The notes: generated by a model from the sequence alone, not told the origin. 64,000 nt of DNA from Pseudomonas fragi (GCF_025426255.1 NZ_CP104861.1:620001-684000); one strand, 5' to 3'; shown: positions 18,646 to 28,607, numbered from the stretch's first letter. Numbers and translations: made by a program.

Positions 18646-19125
18646 TCAGGTTCGCAGATGAGTCAACGGCAGCTCGGTGCTGTTGAGTACCTGATTGAGC
18701 ACAAAGCTCGAGCGCACGCTGGTCACGCCTTCAATGCGGGTCAGTTCGCCCAGCAGCAGTTTTTGGTAGTGGTCCATGTCGGCTACCACCACTTTCAACT
18801 GATAGTCCGCGTCCATGCCGGTCACCAGGCTGCACTCCAGCACTTGCGGCAGGTTGCGGATACAGGCTTCAAAATTCTCGAAACGCTCTGGCGTGTGTCG
18901 GTCCATGCCGATCAATACGTAGGCCGTCAGGCTTAAGCCCAGCAGCTTGCGGTCGAGTAGCGCCACCTGACGGGTGATGTAGCCGTCATCCTCAAGCTGT
19001 TTGACACGGCGTGAGCAGGGGGAAGGCGACAGGCCAATACGCTCGGCCAGTTCCTGGTTAGAGATGCGTGCGTCACGCTGCAATTCCGCCAAAATGCTCA
19101 GGTCGTACCGGTCGAGTTTGCTCAC
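18646..19125 (-). CDS. Lrp/AsnC family transcriptional regulator
   Basis: Leucine-responsive-type DNA-binding regulator with an N-terminal winged helix (LDRYDLSILAELQRDARISNQELAERIGLSPSPCSRRVKQLE) interrupted here only for description, and a C-terminal RAM ligand-binding domain (about 70-145; VTGMDADYQLKVVV). The GTG at 19125 gives 159 residues and has AAAGGG 7 bases upstream. An in-frame ATG at 19143 would add six residues but lacks a Shine-Dalgarno sequence. The regulated gene is not evident. The adjacent intergenic region has an oppositely directed terminator, which hints at a divergent transcript. Confidence 0.88.
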   Translation of the reverse strand: MSKLDRYDLSILAELQRDARISNQELAERIGLSPSPCSRRVKQLEDDGYITRQVALLDRKLLGLSLTAYVLIGMDRHTPERFENFEACIRNLPQVLECSLVTGMDADYQLKVVVADMDHYQKLLLGELTRIEGVTSVRSSFVLNQVLNSTELPLTHLRT

Positions 19126-19199
19126 GAAGTTACCCTTTGTCATAACTATTGCGTGAAAGTATCCACCTTAAGTCAAAAATTGCGCAAGTGATGTTTTAT

Positions 19200-19450
19200 C
19201 CAGCAATCTTCGCAATCGCCTGCTGCGGCCTCAGGCCTATTCTTATTACCAGAATCACTGCCCGGACATAGAGTCCACAGCGGCCCGCCGAATCAGGCCA
19301 GCCGCGGCCGCCAACCCCATAGGGTTGCCCCGGCCCCCGGGCTACGCACTGTCCAGAAGACGGCGCGAGGTGAGCCAACATCACAAGTGTTGAGCCAGGA
19401 CGAAATTTTTTGAAGAAGCAAAGGGCGACCGACGGGTCGCCCTTTTTTTC
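19200..19450 (+). ncRNA. Candidate non-coding transcript or leader ending at a strong terminator
   Basis: A GC-rich stretch of about 220 bases without a convincing protein ends in a textbook terminator (19421-19450). It lies divergently upstream of the Lrp-type gene and 100 bases before the DUF6515 gene. A terminator with no gene before it implies a short RNA, an attenuated leader or a decayed gene. The only forward frame of note is a 26-codon frame starting at 19191. The 5' end is a guess, and no known RNA family was recognised. Confidence 0.3.
19421..19450 (+). terminator. Strong Rho-independent terminator
   Basis: AAGGGCGACC (19421-19430) and GGTCGCCCTT (19435-19444) form a 10-bp stem with a GACG loop, followed by a run of T residues through 19449. 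It sits before the DUF6515 gene, not after any annotated forward gene. Confidence 0.85.
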
Positions 19451-19549
19451 GTCTGCCAAAAATAAGTTGCGTTGCAGCGTGCTTGGCGTAGAACCGGTTC
19501 TCGAATTTCCAGTCTTATATTTAGGCCCTATCTCGCAGTGAGAATCAGC

Positions 19550-20641
19550 ATGAAATCGCGTATCTGGCGTTTGGCTACAGTCGGCTTGCTCTTTGTGAGT
19601 GTCAGTGGCCAGGTGCTGGCCGAAGAGCCGCGAGGTGAGCAGAACCCGGTTCACGCTCACCCTAATAACGGGCAGCAACACGGGCCGCAAGGGCAGGGTG
19701 GTAATAACCAGCCGCGCCCGGAGCGTGAACAGGGCCGCCCTCAAGGCAACCCCGGCAACCAGCCTGGCAGAGAACATGTTCAGCCTGCTGTGGAGCATAA
19801 TCAACCGCGTGTAGAGCACATTCAGCCCAACCCTGTGCGTAGCGAACCGCCAGCTGGGCAATGGCAGGGGCGTGCGCATCAGGAGGTAAATGGCCAGGGC
19901 CATCCGGCCCCACCGGTCAATAACCTGCCGATCCAGCCTCGTCCCAGTGCCGTGCAGCAAACCGAAGCCCCGAACCGCGGCGGCAATCAGAATTGGCATG
20001 GCGGTGGTTCAACTCCTAGCCCAACGCCAGGCCCAAGACCGGGTTACAACCAGGGAGCCAATAACAGCCATCCCAATGACCAGCGCTGGGCCGGTCGTCC
20101 GTCCGGACATGGCAATGGCTGGGGTTCAGGGCCGAAATATCGCCCGGGCTATATGGTCGACCGGTTCCCCGATCGGCACTGGCAAGTGCCTTATCGTGGT
20201 CAGAATTACTTCTTTTCAGGCGGCTACTGGTATCGCCCACAAGGGCCTCGTTACATCGTGGTTCAGCCACCGTACGGGATTCGCGTAGGGTATTTGCCCG
20301 ACTATGCACAAGAACTGTGGATCGGCAGCACCCTGATGTTTCTGGCCGCTGGCGCCTATTACGAGTATCAGCCCGCGACTCAGGATTACATTGTGGTCCA
20401 GCCCCCGGCTGCAGCCCCGCAACCTGTGAGCAACGGCTATGACGTCGTGGCCTACCCGGCGAACGGCCAAAGCCCTGCGCAAGTCAGTCAGGATGGCTAC
20501 GAATGTTATCGCTGGGCTGTGACTCAAAGCGGCTTTGACCCGGCCAAAGTGACCTATGCACCTTCACCGACAGTGGTGCAAACCTACCGGCAGGCGCAAG
20601 GCAACTGCCTGAGCAGCCGCGGGTATCAGGTCAATTATTGA
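19550..20641 (+). CDS. Secreted Gly/Pro/Gln/His-rich protein with DUF6515-like C-terminus
   Basis: A 363-residue protein with a Sec signal peptide (MKSRIWRLATVGLLFVSVSG...VLAEE). Residues about 25-200 are low-complexity and rich in Gly, Pro, Gln, Asn and His, including a short tandem motif (PAVEHNQPRVEHIQPNPV). The C-terminal part (about 210-360) contains YFFSGGYWYRPQGPRYIVVQPP and two cysteines (ECYRWAVTQ; GNCLSSRGY), matching the DUF6515 pattern of cell-envelope proteins. ATG 19550 is chosen because it begins with the signal peptide. The function is unknown. Its stop overlaps the convergent fieF gene by 7 bases. Confidence 0.75.
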   Translation: MKSRIWRLATVGLLFVSVSGQVLAEEPRGEQNPVHAHPNNGQQHGPQGQGGNNQPRPEREQGRPQGNPGNQPGREHVQPAVEHNQPRVEHIQPNPVRSEPPAGQWQGRAHQEVNGQGHPAPPVNNLPIQPRPSAVQQTEAPNRGGNQNWHGGGSTPSPTPGPRPGYNQGANNSHPNDQRWAGRPSGHGNGWGSGPKYRPGYMVDRFPDRHWQVPYRGQNYFFSGGYWYRPQGPRYIVVQPPYGIRVGYLPDYAQELWIGSTLMFLAAGAYYEYQPATQDYIVVQPPAAAPQPVSNGYDVVAYPANGQSPAQVSQDGYECYRWAVTQSGFDPAKVTYAPSPTVVQTYRQAQGNCLSSRGYQVNY

Positions 20642-21534
20642 GGGGCGGGTTGGGGTTTGACCACTTCCTGCGGGTCGGCGTGCACCAGCACCTCGGCCCG
20701 AGGGTAGACCTTTGCAATGGCTTCGGCGGCACGGTCACAAATGGTGTGGGCCGCCGACAACGTCAGCTCACCTGGCAGTTCAAGGTGCAACTGCACAAAC
20801 CAGATGTTGCCCGAGATACGTGTGCGCAGGTCGTGAGCGCCGAGCACGCCGGGCACCCCACAGGCCAGCTTCAGCATGTCATCGCTGACGTTGCTCGGTA
20901 ACTCTTCGTCCATCAATACCGCAAAACTCTCACGGGCAATCTGGATGGCGCTCCAGAGGATATACACCGCGATTCCCAGACCAAACCATGCATCGAGTTG
21001 CGGGAAACCCACACTGGCCAATACCAGTGCCACCAAAATACTGCCATTGAGCATCAAGTCCGAGCGGTAATGCAGCGAGTCTGCGCGCACTGCGTTTGAG
21101 CCCGTGGCCTTGATCACCCGATGTTGCAGCACCAGCAATGCCACGGTCATCACCAGCGAAAATACGATGACGCCGATCCCGATCCAGGGCGCGCCCACAG
21201 GCTCTGGGTTTTTCAGTCGTTCGAAGGCCTGAAAGGCAATCAACACCGCACTCACACCGATAAACAGCGCTTGCGCCATGCCCGCCAGCGATTCGGCCTT
21301 GCCGTGGCCGTAGCGGTGATCTTCATCGGCGGGGCGCAGCGCGTAATGCACGGCCAGCAAGTTGAGAAACGAGGTCACGCCATCAAGCAGCGAGTCGGTC
21401 AGGCCGGCGAGCATGCTGATCGAACCGCTGAGCCACCAGGCGACGGCCTTGGTCACGATTAACAGACCCGCCACCGCCACCGACGCGCGGGTGGCCAGAC
21501 GTAACAGGCGAGCGTGTTCCGGGCTGCTGGTCAT
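20635..21534 (-). CDS. fieF: Cation diffusion facilitator FieF/YiiP-type
   Basis: Inner-membrane metal/proton antiporter exporting divalent cations such as iron(II) or zinc. The 299-residue protein has six membrane segments. The first metal site is on the second segment (SLLDGVTSFLNLL), and HRYGHGKAESLAGM contributes the HxxxD-like loop with YGHGKAE typical of the family. The C-terminal cytoplasmic domain carries RTRISGNIWFVQLHLELPG. The ATG at 21534 has GGAAG 5 bases upstream. It follows the lipoprotein gene on the same strand by 30 bases. Confidence 0.88.
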   Translation of the reverse strand: MTSSPEHARLLRLATRASVAVAGLLIVTKAVAWWLSGSISMLAGLTDSLLDGVTSFLNLLAVHYALRPADEDHRYGHGKAESLAGMAQALFIGVSAVLIAFQAFERLKNPEPVGAPWIGIGVIVFSLVMTVALLVLQHRVIKATGSNAVRADSLHYRSDLMLNGSILVALVLASVGFPQLDAWFGLGIAVYILWSAIQIARESFAVLMDEELPSNVSDDMLKLACGVPGVLGAHDLRTRISGNIWFVQLHLELPGELTLSAAHTICDRAAEAIAKVYPRAEVLVHADPQEVVKPQPAPQ

Positions 21535-21563
21535 AGAGCTTCCTTTTTTTGCTGGCAACGGCT

Positions 21564-21983
21564 TCAGGCGGCCGGCTGCAAACCGTACATGGCCAACTGC
21601 TGTGCGCTGCCCTTGTGTTGGATCAGGCGCGGGTCATTCAACGGGAAGCTGCGGCCCAGCTCGCTTTCGAGAATGGCCTGAAGCTTGGCGTTATCCACTT
21701 TGCCGTCTGCACCGATGGCTTCGCGCAGTTTTTCCGGGGCGATTTGTGCGGTTTTGCCCGGTGGGAAATAAATCGCGCCAGTAGCGAAGTCGACACCGAA
21801 TGCGATCAAGCCCGGGATCACATAAAACAGCAGGCCTACGGCATCGAGCACCGCAATCATCGGATCGATCTTGCCGTCGATTTGACCGCGACGATCGGGG
21901 AAGAAAATACTGCCGCAGGCAGTCAATTGGGTGAACAGGGCCGCAACCACGACCCCGCCGATCACACGGGAAGACATTCGCAT
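21564..21983 (-). CDS. YceK-like small lipoprotein
   Basis: A 139-residue protein with a lipoprotein signal (FTQLTACGS; lipobox LTAC with Cys23), a short hydrophobic region around VLDAVGLLFYVIPGLIAFGVD and a C-terminal helical part with ALPHA-type composition (LREAIGADGKVDNAKLQAIL). It resembles the YceK/YidQ group of lipoproteins. GAGG is 7 bases from the ATG at 21983. It precedes fieF on the same strand and may be co-transcribed with it. The role is unknown. Confidence 0.7.
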   Translation of the reverse strand: MRMSSRVIGGVVVAALFTQLTACGSIFFPDRRGQIDGKIDPMIAVLDAVGLLFYVIPGLIAFGVDFATGAIYFPPGKTAQIAPEKLREAIGADGKVDNAKLQAILESELGRSFPLNDPRLIQHKGSAQQLAMYGLQPAA

Positions 21984-22081
21984 ACAAAAACCTCAAGGAC
22001 ACTTAAAGGAGTGGATCATTAAGACCGCGCTTAATGCCCAACTGTTCGCCGTTATACTCGTCGCTCTGTTCTGGAGCCACC

Positions 22082-24601
22082 ATGATTTCTTTGCCGATTG
22101 ATGAAGTTTTACCTGCGCTGCGTCTGGCCTTGGCCGAGCGCCACGAAGCCGTGCTTGAAGCCCCGCCAGGCGCAGGTAAGACCACCCGTGTTCCGCTGGC
22201 CCTGCTCAACGAGCCGTGGCTCGCGGGTCAGAAGATCCTGATGCTCGAGCCCCGGCGTCTCGCTGCCCGTGCAGCGGCCGAGCGTCTGGCCAGCGAACTG
22301 GGTGAAAAAGTCGGCGAAACCGTAGGATATCGGATTCGGCTCGAAAGCAAAGTCGGTCCCAATACCCGCATTGAAGTCGTCACCGAAGGCATCCTCACCC
22401 GTCGCTTGCAGCACGACCCGGCACTGGAGGGGGTGGGCCTGCTGATTTTCGACGAGTTCCATGAGCGTAGTCTGGATGCCGATCTGGCGTTAGCCCTGAG
22501 CCTCAATGGTCGTGAGCTGTTTCGTGACGAGCAGCCGCTGAAAATCCTTCTGATGTCTGCGACCCTTGAAGGCGAGCGGCTGGCCAACATTCTCGACGAT
22601 GCGCCGATCCTGCGCAGCGAAGGCCGCATGTACCCGGTGACCATGCGCTGGGGGCGACCATTTGTGCCCGGTGAATTTATCGAGCCCCGGGTGGTACAAA
22701 CCGTTCTCGATGCCATCAATGATGAGAGTGGCAGCCTGCTGGTGTTCTTGCCCGGGCAGGCAGAAATTCGCCGGGTTAATCAGCAATTGGCCGACGCGCT
22801 GGGGTCGCGCAGCGATGTTTTGCTTTGCCCGTTGCATGGCGAGCTGGACCTCGCGGCCCAGCGTGCGGCCATCGAGCCCGCGCCCAAGGGCCTGCGCAAA
22901 GTGGTGTTGGCCACCAATATCGCCGAGACCAGCCTGACCATTGACGGCGTGCGGGTGGTGATCGACGCCGGGCTGGCGCGGGTGCCACGTTTCGATCCGG
23001 GTAGCGGCATGACCCGTCTCGACACTCAGCGTATTTCCCGCGCCAGTGCCACTCAGCGTGCCGGTCGCGCCGGGCGGCTGGAGCCTGGTGTCTGTTACCG
23101 GTTGTGGTCCGAAGATCAACACGCGCAACTGGCCGCCTATGGCAGCGCGGAGATCCTCCAGGCCGATCTGGCCGGGCTGGCGCTGCAACTGGCGCGCTGG
23201 GGCGTGACGCCGGAGCAACTGATCTGGCTCGACGTGCCTCCCGGTGCAAGTTATGCACAGGCTCAGCAATTGCTGGAACGCCTGGGCGCCTTGCGCGAGC
23301 AAAAGCTGACGTCTCACGGTCAAGCGATGGCCGAGCTCCCGGCGCATCCGCGTATCGCACATTTGCTGATTCGCGGGCAGGATTTGGGGCTGGCCGACAT
23401 GGCCTGTGACGTGGCGGCGCTATTGGGTGAGCGAGATATTTTGCGCGGCGCCGGGGCGGACGTGCACAGCCGTCTGGCCCTGCTCTCGGGCGAAAGCCGC
23501 GCGGCGCGAGGCGGGCAGGGTGGGGTGCAGCGCGCCAAGCAACTGGCCCGGCAATATCGCGGCTACTTGCGCGGCAAAGCCACACAACCGGTCACTGACC
23601 CCGATCACCCGCGCTGGCTGGGCGCCTTGCTGGCGCTGGCCTACCCCGACCGCATCGCCCTGCAACGCAAACCCGGCGGTGCCGAGTACCGGCTGGCCAA
23701 CGGGCGTGCTGCTGTATTTACCGAAAGCGATGTGCTGATGAAACATCCCTGGCTGGTGATCGCTGATTTGGGTAGCCGCCAAGGCCAACGTGAAGAGCGC
23801 ATCTACCTGGCTGCCGAGTTCGACGCCGGGTTGCTGGATGGCGTATTGAGCGAGCAGGTCAGCGTTGTCGATCAGCTTGACTGGGACGAGCGCGAAGGCG
23901 TGTTGCGCGCTGAGCGTCAGCGCAAGGTCGGTGAGCTGGTACTCAGCCGCGAACCGCTAACCGGGCTGGACGAAGCAGCGCGCACGCAAGCACTGATCAA
24001 TCTGGTAAGGCGCAAGGGGCTGGAGCTGTTGCCGTGGACGCCGGAGTTGCGCCAATGGCAGGCTCGGGTGGCGTTGCTGCGTCAGCTTGATATGCAGGCT
24101 CAAGGCCAGAGTGAATGGCCGGATGTCAGCGATGCTGCATTACTGGCAGGGCTTGAGGATTGGCTGGCGCCGTACCTGGGGCGTGTCTCGCGGTTGAGCC
24201 ACTTTGCCAGCCTCGACCTGTCCAGCATTGTGCATAACTTGCTCAAATGGCCGCTGCCCCAGCGCCTGGAGGAGCTTGCTCCGCATCACATCAAAGTGCC
24301 GTCGGGCTCTTCGGTGCGGCTGGATTACAGCGAGCACCCACCTATTCTGGCGGTACGCCTGCAAGAGCTGTTTGGGCTGGCGGATACCCCGCGTATCGCC
24401 GGTGGTCGGCAAGTGGTCAAGTTGCACCTGTTATCGCCTGCCAGGCGTCCGGTGCAAGTGACCCAGGACTTGGCCAACTTCTGGAAGTCGACATACGACG
24501 AGGTCAAGAAAGACCTCAAAGGCCGATACCCCAAGCATTTTTGGCCTGACGACCCTTTGGTCGCGCAAGCTACTGCACGGGTAAAGCCGAAAGGGACATA
24601 G
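22082..24601 (+). CDS. hrpB: ATP-dependent helicase HrpB
   Basis: DEAH-type RNA helicase-like protein of unknown substrate. The ATG at 22082 (GGAG 5 bases upstream) gives 839 residues, a normal length. Motifs in order are Walker A EAPPGAGKTTRVP, DEFH in LIFDEFHERSLDADLAL, SAT in LLMSATLEG, LVFLPGQAEI, ATNIAETSLTIDGV and QRAGRAGRLEPG, followed by HA2 and HrpB-type C-terminal domains (WLAPYLGRVSRL). It is divergent from the lipoprotein/fieF pair and convergent with czcS. It is not related to the type III secretion gene of the same name. Confidence 0.95.
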   Translation: MISLPIDEVLPALRLALAERHEAVLEAPPGAGKTTRVPLALLNEPWLAGQKILMLEPRRLAARAAAERLASELGEKVGETVGYRIRLESKVGPNTRIEVVTEGILTRRLQHDPALEGVGLLIFDEFHERSLDADLALALSLNGRELFRDEQPLKILLMSATLEGERLANILDDAPILRSEGRMYPVTMRWGRPFVPGEFIEPRVVQTVLDAINDESGSLLVFLPGQAEIRRVNQQLADALGSRSDVLLCPLHGELDLAAQRAAIEPAPKGLRKVVLATNIAETSLTIDGVRVVIDAGLARVPRFDPGSGMTRLDTQRISRASATQRAGRAGRLEPGVCYRLWSEDQHAQLAAYGSAEILQADLAGLALQLARWGVTPEQLIWLDVPPGASYAQAQQLLERLGALREQKLTSHGQAMAELPAHPRIAHLLIRGQDLGLADMACDVAALLGERDILRGAGADVHSRLALLSGESRAARGGQGGVQRAKQLARQYRGYLRGKATQPVTDPDHPRWLGALLALAYPDRIALQRKPGGAEYRLANGRAAVFTESDVLMKHPWLVIADLGSRQGQREERIYLAAEFDAGLLDGVLSEQVSVVDQLDWDEREGVLRAERQRKVGELVLSREPLTGLDEAARTQALINLVRRKGLELLPWTPELRQWQARVALLRQLDMQAQGQSEWPDVSDAALLAGLEDWLAPYLGRVSRLSHFASLDLSSIVHNLLKWPLPQRLEELAPHHIKVPSGSSVRLDYSEHPPILAVRLQELFGLADTPRIAGGRQVVKLHLLSPARRPVQVTQDLANFWKSTYDEVKKDLKGRYPKHFWPDDPLVAQATARVKPKGT

Positions 24602-24647
24602 TCAGGTTTCTGCCCCTGTCGTTGAGCCGTCATGCGGGCGGTTCAAT

Positions 24648-26084
24648 TCAAGCTTGAGCCTTTCTTGCTTGTTGCCAGGTGGTCTGCCCAGCAATATCAG
24701 GAAAGTGCAGGCTGAAAACGGTGATTTCGCCAGTCACACTTTGGACCTGCGCCGTACCCTGATGAAGGCTCATGATCGACCGGACAATTGCCAGGCCAAG
24801 ACCGGTACCGCCTTCCCCTCGCGATCGGCTAGTGTCGACTCGATAAAAACGGTCGAACAAGTGCAACAGATGCTGAGACTCGATCCCTGGGCCTGGGTTG
24901 GCTACAAGTAGCGAGATGTGTTTGGCATGTTTTTCGATAACAACCGAGATGGAATGTTCTGCGGGGCAGTGCCGTATCGCGTTGGATACCAGGTTTGATA
25001 TAGCTCGCTGAATCATCAATCTGTCGCCAATGGTTTTGCCGTTTCCGGTGACGTTCAGGCTTATCTGTTTTTCTTGCGCAGACAGCGAAAACAGATCGAT
25101 GACCTTCAGCGCTTCATCCTCCAGGGTAATTGTCTCGAACGGGACAAGCGCTGCCGGGTGACTGACCTGAGCGAGGAAGAGCATGTCCGCAACGATTCGG
25201 GTGACGCGCCCCAGTTCTTCGGTACAGGATTCCAGCACCGTTTTGTACTCTTGTGCCGATCTCTCCCGAGTCAGGGTCACTTGGGCCTTGCCCATCAAAT
25301 TGGAGATAGGAGATCGCAGTTCGTGGGCCAAGTCATCGGAGAACTGCGACAGTTGCTGAACGCCGCTGTCGAGTCTGTGCAGCATGAAGTTGATTGCATG
25401 TGCCAGTTCACTGAGTTCCTGAGGCATTTTGACGACGGAGAGTCGGTGGCTGAGGTCTTGAGCCGAGATCATGGCGGCGACTTTGCGGAACTCTCTCAGT
25501 GGCGAAAGTCCTCGTTGCACCACCGCCCAAGCACTAATCCCGATGAATATCAGTAAAAGCGGCAGAGCAATAATCGTCGAGCGAAGATAGGCGTTTAGTA
25601 GCGCTTCATCGTTTGCACAGTCCATCGACAGCAATACGGGAACGCTCACTCCGTTCTTTAACCGGATAAGTTTGGACGCAGTAAGAAAGTGTCGACCCTC
25701 GTCATCGGTATAAGTGGAATAGGTAATCTTGTCGCCGGTCGCGCTCGCTTCTTTCAACTCAACCCGAAAATCCGACAAGCCAGAGCCGAACTTCAGTAAG
25801 GGTTTTCTGAGGTTTGTCAGGTCATAAATGGTCAGGTTCAGATTGTCATGCCCCATGACCTGGTCCAGCAACGAGTGAGGTTTAGAGCTTACATCGGCCG
25901 TGTCGTCGTACATTGAGAGGTGCTGTTCAACCTGCTGCAATTTCTTGTCCAGGCTGCTTCTGGCTAGCGTATCCAGCTCATGTGTCAACGCGAAAAAAGC
26001 CAGGATAGCCAACGATACAACCAGCAACGCCCCCAAAATACTTACGGTCAAACCTAGTCGCATTGACAGACTGACCGGCTTCAT
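24648..26084 (-). CDS. czcS: Heavy-metal sensor histidine kinase CzcS-type
   Basis: A 478-residue membrane kinase with two membrane segments (about 9-31 and 165-187) flanking a periplasmic sensor of about 130 residues. HAMP, HisKA ([19 protein letters not shown] with the catalytic His) and HATPase domains follow (N-box [31 protein letters not shown]). It matches the heavy-metal kinase group that senses Zn/Cd/Co or Cu. The ATG overlaps the czcR stop by 4 bases. With CzcR it is divergent from czcCBA and presumably activates it. Confidence 0.9.
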   Translation of the reverse strand: MKPVSLSMRLGLTVSILGALLVVSLAILAFFALTHELDTLARSSLDKKLQQVEQHLSMYDDTADVSSKPHSLLDQVMGHDNLNLTIYDLTNLRKPLLKFGSGLSDFRVELKEASATGDKITYSTYTDDEGRHFLTASKLIRLKNGVSVPVLLSMDCANDEALLNAYLRSTIIALPLLLIFIGISAWAVVQRGLSPLREFRKVAAMISAQDLSHRLSVVKMPQELSELAHAINFMLHRLDSGVQQLSQFSDDLAHELRSPISNLMGKAQVTLTRERSAQEYKTVLESCTEELGRVTRIVADMLFLAQVSHPAALVPFETITLEDEALKVIDLFSLSAQEKQISLNVTGNGKTIGDRLMIQRAISNLVSNAIRHCPAEHSISVVIEKHAKHISLLVANPGPGIESQHLLHLFDRFYRVDTSRSRGEGGTGLGLAIVRSIMSLHQGTAQVQSVTGEITVFSLHFPDIAGQTTWQQARKAQA

Positions 26085-26755
26085 TCGCGCGCTTCCAGTA
26101 CGTAGCCAACACCGCGGAGTGTATGGATCAGTTTGTTATCGTACGGGTCGTCAATTTTGGCTCTCAATCTACGAATTGAGACTTCGACAACGTTAGTGTC
26201 GCAGTCAAAGTTCATGTCCCAAACCAATGAAATGATTTGGGTGCGCGAGAGCACTTCGCCGGTTTGACGCATCAGCAGGTGCAGAAGCGCAAACTCCTTG
26301 GTCGTAAGGTCTATACGGTGGTCACCACGAAAAGCCCGGTGGCGTCCTTGATCAAGCTCCAGATCGGCGACCTTGAGCACCTGTGGAACCGGAGTGTGCT
26401 CACTGCGCCGCATCAGGGTTCGTACGCGGGCCAGTAGCTCAGGAAACTCGAACGGTTTCACCAGGTAGTCATCGGCACCCAAATCCAGCCCGCGAATTTT
26501 GTCCGCCAGGCGCCCGCGTGCCGTCAACATCATGACCCGCGCATTACTGCTCTGACGCAGACGTTCAAGTACTCCCCAGCCATCAAGTTCTGGAAGATTA
26601 ACGTCAAGTATCACCACGTCATAGCTATGTTGGCGCGCCAGATGAAGTCCATCTGTCCCCGTTGCTGCGTGGTCCACAACATACCCACTTTCAGTCAGGC
26701 CTTGGTGCAAGTACTCGGCAGTTTTAGGCTCGTCCTCAATGACAAGGATTCGCAT
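26081..26755 (-). CDS. czcR: Heavy-metal response regulator CzcR-type
   Basis: OmpR/PhoB-type regulator of 224 residues. The receiver carries the acidic pair (IEDEP), phospho-acceptor Asp51 in [14 protein letters not shown] and Lys in [11 protein letters not shown]. The winged-helix output domain (about 130-222) includes [14 protein letters not shown] and [16 protein letters not shown]. It overlaps czcS by 4 bases. The promoter region of about 490 bases between it and czcC is the likely site of action on both divergent operons. Confidence 0.92.
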   Translation of the reverse strand: MRILVIEDEPKTAEYLHQGLTESGYVVDHAATGTDGLHLARQHSYDVVILDVNLPELDGWGVLERLRQSSNARVMMLTARGRLADKIRGLDLGADDYLVKPFEFPELLARVRTLMRRSEHTPVPQVLKVADLELDQGRHRAFRGDHRIDLTTKEFALLHLLMRQTGEVLSRTQIISLVWDMNFDCDTNVVEVSIRRLRAKIDDPYDNKLIHTLRGVGYVLEARE

Positions 26756-27248
26756 GATAGGTCACCACTGTTAATAAAAATAATGAGTTGATTCAGAGAA
26801 AATATTATTTTTCTTATGGTTTTCTGATCGAAATAAAAACGGCGTTTAAATAACTCGGTTATGTGTGGGCGTACGGTCCAGATGTTAGCGAATACGGATC
26901 AGCCTAAAGCCTGTAGCGACTATAGGGTCAAGTCATGGCTGCGTGATTGAGCTATAAAAATCAGTGTGTTGCGACAATTTGTCGCGGCGGTGAATCCTGG
27001 CTCCAGCCGCGAGTGACAAGGGCAAAAGTACTTGAGTGACGGAGGTAAATGTTATTTGGGATATGCGGGCTGAGGGGGGGCTCGTAAAACTGGCGACCTG
27101 TTGATCTGTTTTCTAATGCCTTTGATTTTAGAGTAAAAACACAGCCGAATCTCAAGATAACGTATTTGTAATTCTTCAGTCACGTTGTTGATAAGTGCTG
27201 GCTTTAAAGTGTTGAACACTGAAACTTCGCGTTATAGGAACTATTGAA
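26756..27248. promoter_or_regulatory. Divergent control region between czcR and czcC
   Basis: No gene was found in this stretch, which separates the divergent czcRS and czcCBA operons. It is AT-rich near czcR (26770-26850) and holds a perfect palindrome, GCGACAA-T-TTGTCGC at 26971-26985. A TTG start of czcC at 27249 is preceded by AGGAA (27236-27240). Both promoters and the CzcR sites should lie here, but no classical -35/-10 pair was convincing. Confidence 0.55.
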
Positions 27249-28520
27249 TTGCATCGGCATAAAGAAATAGCTGCATCAATAAAGACCTTCCTGGTAGTCA
27301 GTATTGGTTGTGCACTTTTACTGGTAGGCCCCCCTGCGGTTGCAGTTTCACCTTTGCAAAGCCTGACCATGGATCAAGCACTTGAGGCCGCGTTTTCAAA
27401 CAATCCTGAATTGGCGGCTGCACAGTGGGACATTGGCATCGCTCAAGGAGATTTGCAGCAGGCGGGGTTGATGCCAAACCCGCAGGTCTCCTGGGAGGCT
27501 GAAGATACGCGGAGAAATTCGCGGACTACGACGGTGCTGATCAATCAGCAGATCGAGCTTGGGGGCAAGCGCGGAGCCAGGGTCGACGTGGCCAGTCGAA
27601 ATCAGGATGCGGTCGGGATTGAATTGGAGCGAAAGCGCAATGTACTGCGTGCCGATGTTATCCAGGCATTTTCCAGCGCCTCAACGGCTCAGCAAAGAGT
27701 GCTCTTGGCACGTCAATCACTTGAACTGGCGGAGCGCGGTTTACGGGTTGCCCAAGGTCGCATCAAGAGTGGCAAAACCTCCCCTGTTGAAGGTACGCGC
27801 GCAGAGGTTCAGCTTTCAGAAGTGCGCCTGGAGCTGCGGCGAGCTGAGCGGGATGAGGCTAGTGCGCTCCAGCAGCTCGCTCTAGTCATGGGGGCGCCTT
27901 TGCCAGTATTTCTGGTCGTGGGTGATTCAAGCCGGTCCATGCCAGCGGTACCGGACCCGTTATTGCTGCTTGATCGCATCGACAGGACCGCAGAGCTGCG
28001 ATTGGCAGCGCTGCAAATTGATCAACGGGAAGCCTCTCTTGAGTTGGAGAGGGCGCAACGTATTCCGGATCTGACGGTAAGTGTAGGCAGCCAATACGAT
28101 GCGCTCGAGCGCGAGCGGGTGAATGTCGTGGGGCTGTCTATGCCCATCCCATTGTTTAACCGTAACCAGGGCAATGTTTTGGCCGCCGCCCGCCGTACCG
28201 ACCAAGCCCGTGATCTTCGCAACGCCAGCGAGCTACGTCTGCGCACAGAAATCCAGACCACGCTGGATCAATGGCGGACTGCCAATACGGAAGTTGCTTC
28301 GTTTAATCAAACCATCCTGCCTGCCGCGCAAAGTGCCGTCGATACCGCTACGCGCGGCTTCGAAATGGGCAAGTTTAACTTTCTGGACGTTCTTGATGCA
28401 CAGCGCACCTTAATCAGTGCCCGCACCCAATACATCCAGGCCATTACCGAGGCGACCAACGCCTGGGTGCGCATCGAGCGAATTTTCGGTGATATCGCTC
28501 CGATCACTCGTACCCCTTGA
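27249..28520 (+). CDS. czcC: Outer-membrane efflux channel CzcC (TolC family)
   Basis: Outer-membrane component of the CzcCBA metal efflux pump. The protein of 423 residues has an N-terminal signal peptide (KTFLVVSIGCALLLVGPPAVAV) and two OEP repeat halves rich in coiled-coil helices (for example LERKRNVLRADVIQAF, VEGTRAEVQLSEVRLELR and SLELERAQRIPDLTVSVGSQ). The start is TTG at 27249, 8 bases after AGGAA; no ATG occurs early in the frame. It is the first gene of czcC-czcB-czcA. Confidence 0.88.
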   Translation: MHRHKEIAASIKTFLVVSIGCALLLVGPPAVAVSPLQSLTMDQALEAAFSNNPELAAAQWDIGIAQGDLQQAGLMPNPQVSWEAEDTRRNSRTTTVLINQQIELGGKRGARVDVASRNQDAVGIELERKRNVLRADVIQAFSSASTAQQRVLLARQSLELAERGLRVAQGRIKSGKTSPVEGTRAEVQLSEVRLELRRAERDEASALQQLALVMGAPLPVFLVVGDSSRSMPAVPDPLLLLDRIDRTAELRLAALQIDQREASLELERAQRIPDLTVSVGSQYDALERERVNVVGLSMPIPLFNRNQGNVLAAARRTDQARDLRNASELRLRTEIQTTLDQWRTANTEVASFNQTILPAAQSAVDTATRGFEMGKFNFLDVLDAQRTLISARTQYIQAITEATNAWVRIERIFGDIAPITRTP

Positions 28521-28607
28521 ATTTCATAAAACGTTTTTTTACCGCGGCTCTACATCGTTCGTCACGGTCAATCCGTGACTGTCGACTGGGCGGTGGAAGG
28601 AGTCACC

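Noticed and set aside
19196..19999. A 267-codon reverse frame opposite the DUF6515 gene start.
   Set aside because: It is antisense to the signal-peptide gene and the terminator; its sequence is Arg/Pro-rich and has no family features.
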